This document shows positions 16,355 through 21,231 of a stretch of DNA of 21,231 bases, piece after piece. The notes under the pieces were generated by a model that saw only the letters and a program-made list of their open reading frames with translations, made no database searches and was not told the DNA's origin. The stretch is taken from assembly GCA_021847625.1 (NCBI GenBank), contig JAJZQK010000005.1:1-21231 (forward strand). Reading direction: 5' to 3'. Source of the stretch: Chloroflexota bacterium. Lineage in GTDB: Bacteria; Chloroflexota; FW602-bin22; JAMCYS01. A program made the position numbers and the translations under genes. How positions within the stretch are numbered: the stretch's first letter is position 1; every line of letters begins with the position of its first letter.

Positions 16355-16897
16355 ATGAGCGAGCCCCTTGTGATCCTGGACCCCACCGCCGGACCAGCGG
16401 CGAGCGTGGCAAAGCGCGCCCCGCGCCTGGATACCCTCGACGGCAAGGTAATCGGGCTGCTGGACAACACGAAGCTCAACGCCGACCGCTTCATCGCGCA
16501 CCTGGCCGCTGCCCTGAGGCGCGAGCACCCCACGGCCGAGTTCGTCGTTCGCCGCAAGGCCGGCGCCTCCCGCCCGGCCGCGCCCGAGCTGCTGGACGAG
16601 CTGGCGGCGCGCTGCGACGCGGTGGTGGCGGCGGTGGGCGATTGAGGGTCGTGCAGTGCGTGCAGTCTGCACGACGCCATAGAGATCGAGCGCCGGGGCA
16701 AGCCGGCCGCGGCAGTAATAACCGACAAGTTCGTCGTCACCGCCCGGGCGAGGGCGGAGGTGCTGGGCCTGCCCGACTATCCGCTGGCCGTCGTGGAGCA
16801 CCCCACGGGCCGGCTGCCGGATGACCTGCTCAAGGAGAGGGCCGAGAAGGTGCTGCCGACGGTGGTCAAGCAGCTGACCGGAGGCGGAAGGGCCTAG
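16355..16897 (+). CDS. UGSC-family selenoprotein (in-frame TGA read as selenocysteine)
   Basis: The frame from ATG 16355 reaches TGA at 16643-16645 after 96 codons. It then stays open for 83 more codons to TAG at 16895-16897, with the same GC-rich third positions. Reading the TGA as selenocysteine gives 180 residues with VGD-Sec97-GSCSAC, the signature of the UGSC family of predicted selenoproteins. Cys100 and Cys103 follow, a thioredoxin-like Sec-x-x-Cys arrangement. The tail (HDAIEIERRGKPAAAVITDK, then PDYPLAVVEHPTGRL) is protein-like and typical of the family as I recall it. GAGGAG lies 7 nt before the ATG. A 9-bp stem directly after the TGA could be the SECIS element. The molecular function is unknown; a thiol/selenol redox role is inferred. 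Sec-insertion genes are not in this window. Confidence 0.88.
16643..16675 (+). promoter_or_regulatory. Sec codon and SECIS-like hairpin
   Basis: Starting 2 nt after the TGA, GTCGTGCAG (16648-16656) and CTGCACGAC (16667-16675) form a perfect 9-bp stem with a 10-nt loop. A competing inner hairpin pairs CGTGCA (16659-16664) with TGCACG (16668-16673) around the 3-nt loop GTC, 19 nt after the TGA. That spacing and apex (GCA-GUC-UGC) closely resemble the E. coli fdhF SECIS as I remember it. Bacterial SECIS elements lie inside the coding region just after UGA, as here. Confidence 0.7.
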
Positions 16898-16940
16898 GCA
16901 CCAGGCATTCCACCCTAACGGAGCCAGAAGTGGGTAAGCG

Positions 16941-16995
16941 GCTCGCCACTCAGACGTCTCGGAACAGGACTCCGGGGCGTCTGAGTGGTGTGAGC
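16941..16995 (+). terminator. Long near-perfect hairpin after the selenoprotein gene
   Basis: Positions 16944-16963 pair with 16971-16990 in 20 consecutive base pairs (three G-U) around the loop ACAGGAC. Three more pairs follow beyond a 2-nt bulge (16941-16943 with 16993-16995). It lies 43 nt after the selenoprotein stop. No strong T-run follows (CATTCTCGTCCCC). It probably ends the operon, or is a small mobile or structured RNA element. The rest of 16898-17155 shows only a GCTCG-GGG-CGAGC hairpin near 17070. Confidence 0.55.
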
Positions 16996-17155
16996 CATTC
17001 TCGTCCCCTTATTAGCCTTCCTTTACCCTACTGCGCAAGACCTGGCCGAGTCTACGAACTGGTGTATGCTGCTCGGGGCGAGCGCGGTACACTCTCACGT
17101 AGCCAGTCGCACACCTGCTGGCCTACATCCGATGGGCTGGTTGGGTTGCTACAGG

Positions 17156-20026
17156 TCAACGGCCCGACGCCTCCACGATCCTGACCTCCTCGTCGGTGAG
17201 GCCGTAGAGGCTGTAGACCAGCGCATCGATTTGCCTATCCACGGTGTTAATCTGCCGCAGCATTGTCGTCTTCTCTTGACTTGTCTCTGCGGCCGCCAGC
17301 TCACCTTCCAGGCTCAACATCTGCTGCACCAGCATAGCCACCTTGTCGTGCGTCCTCCTGTCCGAAGGGCTCGTAGAATCGATAGCCCGGAACGGCATCT
17401 CTCGTGTCTGTTTTAGAACAATCTTTGGGAAGTCGTCTCTACGCCCAACACTATGAACCGAAAGAAAGTACCAGGATAGAAGTCTACTATTTAGGAGCCC
17501 CAACAGATAGAAGATACTGTAGTTTGGGTCCGCCAGGAGAATACTCTGCATGGACTTGTTTGTAATGAAGTCTTGCGATGTGAAGACAGCCTGCAACCGA
17601 AATTGTCTGCTAATCAGTTCACGCAAGAGAAGTCGTGGCCCATGGAAGTAGCGCGGCGGTTTGTACTCAGCGAGCGTCTCGTCGTACTGAATGAAGACTG
17701 CCGTGCCGGGCTCCAACTTGTAGCGCCTTGCAGTGCCGTTGAAGGCTCGGAATGGATTGACCGAGGGCCTCTCCGCAGTTGGATGGAATGGGGTGACTCC
17801 ACGCTGGATATCAGACACTTGCCCAAGCGTGGACCCGACGGCTTGCACCTTCTGCAGAATTGTCCATTCTGCCCCGGACAGAGTCACCAGTAGTTCGTCA
17901 CGGCCGTCAACCTGCCACTTCGAAGCATCCCCCTGCTTGGAGTAGGTTTCGAAGTCGGCGAGTGAAGCCACCTTGAACCTAGGCGGAAAGACTACTAGGT
18001 TGACCGGTACCGCACCGGAAGTCGTAGGAGCCGATGATGCTTCCTTTCGCTGCGCTGTAACGATCACGGTGTCCACGTAGGCGCCAAACACATCGTAAGG
18101 CATAGTGGCGAATGACTGAGGTGTGAATCTGGATAGGAACTCGGCTCTGAGTGCTTTGTGAGAAGGTGCAGACACCCATCCAGACGGGGTTATCATTCCC
18201 AGGTACCCGCTGTTTGCCAGGAGGGCAGAGCACTTCTCTATGAACAGCGCATACGTGTCGGAGTTGCCGGATGCACAGTCATAGCGTTGCCTATAGTACT
18301 GCACCTGCGTGCTTGAAGCCAAGGCGCCATATGGCGGGTTACCAATGACTACGTCGAATCCTCTACGGTCTGGGTCAAAGGCTTTGGCAAACTCCGTTGC
18401 CCAATCAAAGGCATTTACGTCGTACATACCTTCCAAGAAATCGGTCTGAAATGTATCGTAGAACTCGCTGCCGATCAGCGAGTTGCCGCACTTTATGTTC
18501 TCTGCCAGGTCTGGCAAGGCACGTTCATGCACAAAGGACAACTGCATGTCGATTGTCTGCCCAGACTCACCTTCGAGTACCTTGAGCAGCAGGGATAGTT
18601 TCGTGACCTCGACCGCCTGGGAGTCGATATCGACCCCGTAGATGTGGTTCAGGAGGATGCGCTTTCGCTCCGCCGTACTTAGCCGCCATTCGCCGTTCGG
18701 CGCCTGCTCCAGCGCCTTCTTGTGCTTGCTGTGGCCTTCATCCAGGTACCTGTCCCTGTACCAGTCCAGAAGGTGTTGATATGCGACCAGCAGAAAGGAA
18801 CCGGAACCGCACGCCGGGTCCAACACCTTGAGGTTCTCTACGTCTTTTGGCTTCTTCCCTTCCAGCCACTTTCCCAGCGTGTTGTCGACGATGTACTCGA
18901 CGACATAGGTGGGCGTGTAGTAGACGCCTCCCGCCTTGCGCACCTCGGGTTTCTCTTCCACGACGGCCCGCTGCCCACTGCCGTGCTTCTGCAGGCGGAT
19001 GACTTTGCCCAGGAACCGTTCGTACACCTGGCCGAGGATGTCGGACGGCAGCACGGAGAACTCGTAGGGACTGTCCGGATAATAGAGGCTCGTCACTATC
19101 TCCTTCAGCACCTTGTCGTCGACGACGAGCTTCGGCGTCAACGTATCGGGCGCCTCGGGACGCCCCTTTTCGTCCTGGAAGTGGAAGAGCCCCGAGTTGT
19201 AGCGACTGTCCGCTTGCCGAAATACTTCTTTCAACTGCTCGTAGATGAGGCCGGATACGGTCAGGTTGAACAGGCGGCCGTAGGGCTCGATGCCCCGGTC
19301 CTCACAGATGCGGAGGAAGATGATTCTGTCTATCGTCATCTGGACGGCGAAGTTGAGTTGCCGTTGCGTCAGGGACGGGTTCCGCAAGGCGATGTTGCGC
19401 GCCAGCTGCTCTCGCCAGGCTTCCATCTCCTCCAGAAAGGCGTCGTCTACTTCCGCCGTACCGTGCTTCTTCTTGGTCGATTGGGCGTACTTGTCGAAGG
19501 AACCCTTCGGTATTGCCAGGCGCGAGAATACGTCGGCTATCTCGTCCCAACGTGTGAGATAGTCCTTGTACGTGAAGTAATTCACCCTCGCCACGGACGC
19601 TCTGTCGGATCGGCTGGGCCTTTCGCGGCAATCGTAGACGGCGAGCCCACGGAAATCCGTCAGGATAGAGAGGGGCAGTTTGGCGCTCCAAGCGTAGCGG
19701 CGGAGTTGGAAGGCGGACGGCGAATCTTCTTTGATATTCACGCCCGGCTTCTTCGCCTCCACGAAGAACTTGCGCACGCCGCCAATCCTGAACGAGTAAT
19801 CCGGCGCCTTGGTAGCACCGGATACTTTGATGGAGTCTTCGTGGACGACGTCCTTGTACGCTTCGGCGTTGCCTTCCTTGTTGTCCATATCCCATCCCAG
19901 CGCCTTGAAGAATGGGTTGATGAACTCCTGGCGCGCCTGCGCCTCGTTGTAGCGACCGGCGAGGTATGCTTCCTTATGTTCGTCGAATCGTTCCACGAGA
20001 TGGAGGATTGCCTCTGGTGCAGCCAT
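17156..20026 (-). CDS. Type IIG restriction-modification enzyme (fused nuclease and adenine methyltransferase)
   Basis: This 956-residue single-chain enzyme combines cutting, methylation and target recognition. Near the N-terminus APDYSFRIGGVRKFFVEAK (74-92) is a PD-(D/E)xK nuclease motif with Asp76, Glu90 and Lys92. A helical connector leads to GGVYYTPTYVVEYIV (366-380). The S-adenosylmethionine site is DPACGSGSFLL (403-413). The N6-adenine methyltransferase catalytic motif is NPPY (563-566). The C-terminal 300 residues contain a TaqI-like target recognition domain (ISRQFRLQAVF, LLGLLNSRLLSWYF, FPKIVLKQTREMPF). All key residues are present. The ATG has GGGAGGG upstream. No separate S or R gene is adjacent. 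The 3' half, roughly 17156-18600, is visibly poorer in GC than its neighbours, a sign of horizontal gain. Confidence 0.92.
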   Translation of the reverse strand: MAAPEAILHLVERFDEHKEAYLAGRYNEAQARQEFINPFFKALGWDMDNKEGNAEAYKDVVHEDSIKVSGATKAPDYSFRIGGVRKFFVEAKKPGVNIKEDSPSAFQLRRYAWSAKLPLSILTDFRGLAVYDCRERPSRSDRASVARVNYFTYKDYLTRWDEIADVFSRLAIPKGSFDKYAQSTKKKHGTAEVDDAFLEEMEAWREQLARNIALRNPSLTQRQLNFAVQMTIDRIIFLRICEDRGIEPYGRLFNLTVSGLIYEQLKEVFRQADSRYNSGLFHFQDEKGRPEAPDTLTPKLVVDDKVLKEIVTSLYYPDSPYEFSVLPSDILGQVYERFLGKVIRLQKHGSGQRAVVEEKPEVRKAGGVYYTPTYVVEYIVDNTLGKWLEGKKPKDVENLKVLDPACGSGSFLLVAYQHLLDWYRDRYLDEGHSKHKKALEQAPNGEWRLSTAERKRILLNHIYGVDIDSQAVEVTKLSLLLKVLEGESGQTIDMQLSFVHERALPDLAENIKCGNSLIGSEFYDTFQTDFLEGMYDVNAFDWATEFAKAFDPDRRGFDVVIGNPPYGALASSTQVQYYRQRYDCASGNSDTYALFIEKCSALLANSGYLGMITPSGWVSAPSHKALRAEFLSRFTPQSFATMPYDVFGAYVDTVIVTAQRKEASSAPTTSGAVPVNLVVFPPRFKVASLADFETYSKQGDASKWQVDGRDELLVTLSGAEWTILQKVQAVGSTLGQVSDIQRGVTPFHPTAERPSVNPFRAFNGTARRYKLEPGTAVFIQYDETLAEYKPPRYFHGPRLLLRELISRQFRLQAVFTSQDFITNKSMQSILLADPNYSIFYLLGLLNSRLLSWYFLSVHSVGRRDDFPKIVLKQTREMPFRAIDSTSPSDRRTHDKVAMLVQQMLSLEGELAAAETSQEKTTMLRQINTVDRQIDALVYSLYGLTDEEVRIVEASGR

Positions 20027-20058
20027 CGTCTGCCCTCCCGAATTGCGAAGGTAAACCT

Positions 20059-20087
20059 ATTGTAACCGCAGCAAGGTGAACGGTCAA
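20059..20087 (-). promoter_or_regulatory. Promoter of the type IIG gene
   Basis: On the minus strand TTGACC (20087-20082) and TACAAT (20064-20059) are exactly 17 nt apart, each matching consensus at 5 of 6 positions. The predicted start near 20052 gives a leader of about 25 nt containing GGGAGGG. This is one of the best promoters in the window. Confidence 0.75.
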
Positions 20088-20203
20088 CGGCTGGCTCGGT
20101 TTGGCTGCCCCTCTCTGCCGGGACGTTCCTAGCCTGGGTATACGGGTGTTACAGCGTGGGGAGCGTCCGCGACCACTCGGGCGAAAATGCTGCCGCCAGG
20201 GTC

Positions 20204-20251
20204 GTAGGGGCGCGGTCACCGCGCCCTCGGGCGGCGAAACGCCGCCCCTAC
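20204..20251. repeat. GTAGGGGCG-type palindromic repeat with two internal hairpins
   Basis: The 48-bp unit begins GTAGGGGCG and ends with its complement CGCCCCTAC (one base offset). Inside are two perfect hairpins: GGGCGCGGT-C-ACCGCGCCC and GGGCGGCG-AAA-CGCCGCCC. As I recall, repeats of this form are dispersed in intergenic regions of many Chloroflexota and cyanobacterial genomes. The remaining non-coding DNA between the type IIG promoter and the next gene (20088-20372) shows nothing else that I can support, including no clear promoter for the dipeptidase. Confidence 0.7.
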
Positions 20252-20372
20252 ACCGGCCCACTTCATTCAGCAGGGCAAGGCATCTATCCCTCTTCTGGAT
20301 ATCGGTATGCCCCATATATCCCCAGCTGGTGTAACATACTGAGACATAGAACGGGAAGCGAGGGTACAAAGA

Positions 20373-21231
20373 ATGGACTATCAGCAGCTCCACCGCGAGG
20401 CATTGGTGATTGACTCTCACAACGACACCATCGTCGCCCACATCCGCCGGGGGAATCTCAGTCTGCAGACGGGGGAGAGCGTCTCGGACGACACCTTCTA
20501 CGGCGTCGTGGCGTTTGTCCGCGGCGAGTACCCGGACAAGGTGGCCAAGCCTATCCAGATCGACTTCCCCAAGATGCGGGAGAGCGGCATCGACGCGGCT
20601 TTCTTCGCCGTCGACGCCACCCTGGCCCGCCACAACCACCTCGCCTACGCCATGGACGGCTTCGGCTTCCTCCTCGCCGACATCGCGGCCCACGATGCCG
20701 ACGTGGGGCTGGTCAGGCAGTCGGCGGACATCCTCCGCGCCAAGGCGGAGGGGAAGCCGGCGGCGCTCCTCGCCATCGAGCACGCCAACTGCACCGAGAA
20801 AAGCCTCAACGTGCTGCACTCCCTCTACCGGATGGGCATCCGCAGCATCGGCCTGACGCATAACGTGAGCAGCTACGCCGCCGACGGCTGTAAGGAGGCC
20901 CGGGAGGGCGTGGGCCTGACCCGGTTCGGCGTGAAGATGGTGCAGGAGATGAACCGTCTCGGCATGCTGGTCGACCTGGCCCACATCAGCCCTGCGGGCT
21001 TCTACCACGCCCTGGAGGTCAGCAGCAAGCCGGTCATCTTCTCCCACGGCAACGCCCGCGCCCTCTGTGACCACCCACGCAACCTGACCGACGACCAGCT
21101 GCGCACCCTCGCCCGCAACGGCGGCGTCATCGGCCTCAGCTACGTCCCCATGTTCGTCGACGAGCACCAGCCGACCTTCGATCGTCTTCTCGAGCACGCC
21201 GACCACATAGCGGAGGTGGCGGGGATCGACG
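20373..21231 (+). CDS. Membrane dipeptidase (renal dipeptidase family, peptidase M19), 5' part
   Basis: The frame is open from ATG 20373 to the window edge (286 codons) and is truncated there. The product is an M19 zinc dipeptidase. DSHND near residue 14-18 supplies the first His and Asp ligands, AIEHAN carries the bridging Glu, DLAHIS the next His and VIFSHGNARAL the fourth. The segments IRSIGLTHN and LTDDQLRTLARNGGVIGLSY are also typical. Family members hydrolyse dipeptides, including D-amino-acid dipeptides, or related amides. There is no N-terminal signal peptide, so it is probably cytosolic. AGGG lies 8 nt before the ATG. Full-length members are about 320-380 residues, so perhaps a quarter is missing. 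Confidence 0.92.
   Translation, partial: MDYQQLHREALVIDSHNDTIVAHIRRGNLSLQTGESVSDDTFYGVVAFVRGEYPDKVAKPIQIDFPKMRESGIDAAFFAVDATLARHNHLAYAMDGFGFLLADIAAHDADVGLVRQSADILRAKAEGKPAALLAIEHANCTEKSLNVLHSLYRMGIRSIGLTHNVSSYAADGCKEAREGVGLTRFGVKMVQEMNRLGMLVDLAHISPAGFYHALEVSSKPVIFSHGNARALCDHPRNLTDDQLRTLARNGGVIGLSYVPMFVDEHQPTFDRLLEHADHIAEVAGID

Noticed and set aside
16355..16645. A 96-residue protein ending at the TGA, or a simple nonsense pseudogene
   Set aside because: The frame remains open and protein-like for 83 codons after the TGA, and the residues around it form the known Sec-Gly-Ser-Cys signature with a hairpin in SECIS position. Nonsense decay would not produce this combination.
15248..16801. A 517-codon open frame on the minus strand
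   Set aside because: It is antisense to the selenoprotein operon and composed of low-complexity Gly/Arg/Ala/His-rich sequence. The plus-strand proteins have conserved motifs and ribosome sites.
17065..17093. Possible plus-strand promoter (TACACT at 17088-17093)
   Set aside because: There is no acceptable -35 at proper spacing and no plus-strand gene follows; the type IIG gene runs in the opposite direction.
19974..21206. A 410-codon minus-strand open frame at the right edge
   Set aside because: It is antisense to the M19 dipeptidase gene and the repeat region; its translation is low-complexity Val/Asp/His-rich.

Overview
The window is a GC-rich bacterial chromosome segment. Most genes have G/C-rich third codon positions, GTG and TTG starts are common, and several promoters look like sigma-70/sigma-A type with extended -10 boxes. 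Gene content (proofreading-type PolA, a divergent 787-aa transketolase, an UGSC selenoprotein locus, an IS630 relic and a GTAGGGGCG-type palindromic repeat) suggests an uncultured Chloroflexota-like bacterium. That assignment is an inference from general knowledge; no rRNA or marker phylogeny is available here.

Layout. (1) 1-726: a decayed IS630-family transposase with one frameshift and two internal deletions. (2) 799-7348, minus strand: a compact housekeeping operon read thiL > tsaE > tsaB > rimI-like > polA > mutM, with short or overlapping junctions. It links thiamine diphosphate synthesis, t6A tRNA modification, protein N-acetylation and DNA synthesis/repair. (3) 7355-7403: two back-to-back promoters share a small dyad; one drives the operon, apparently as a leaderless mRNA, and the other drives a metallophosphoesterase. 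(4) 7439-13251, plus strand: metallophosphoesterase, pyrG, transaldolase/FSA-type aldolase and the divergent transketolase; the last two together make a non-oxidative pentose-phosphate pair. (5) 13404-13573: a complete tRNA-Lys(CTT) unit with promoter, encoded CCA and terminator. (6) 13577-15047, minus strand: a UroD/MtaA-like protein with a possible small upstream gene. (7) 15205-16995, plus strand: a two-gene operon. It encodes a 349-aa protein ending in a CxxC motif, then a UGSC-family selenoprotein whose in-frame TGA at 16643-16645 is followed by a SECIS-like hairpin; a long hairpin closes the unit. (8) 17156-20087, minus strand: a solitary type IIG restriction-modification enzyme with its own strong promoter. 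(9) 20204-20251: a double-hairpin intergenic repeat. (10) 20373-end: the 5' part of a membrane-dipeptidase (M19) gene cut by the window edge.

The most notable item is the selenoprotein locus. Normal gene calling would stop the second gene at residue 96 and lose the redox motif (Sec-Gly-Ser-Cys-Ser-Ala-Cys) and the C-terminal half. The neighbouring protein, with its own C-terminal Cys-x-x-Cys, is a plausible redox partner.
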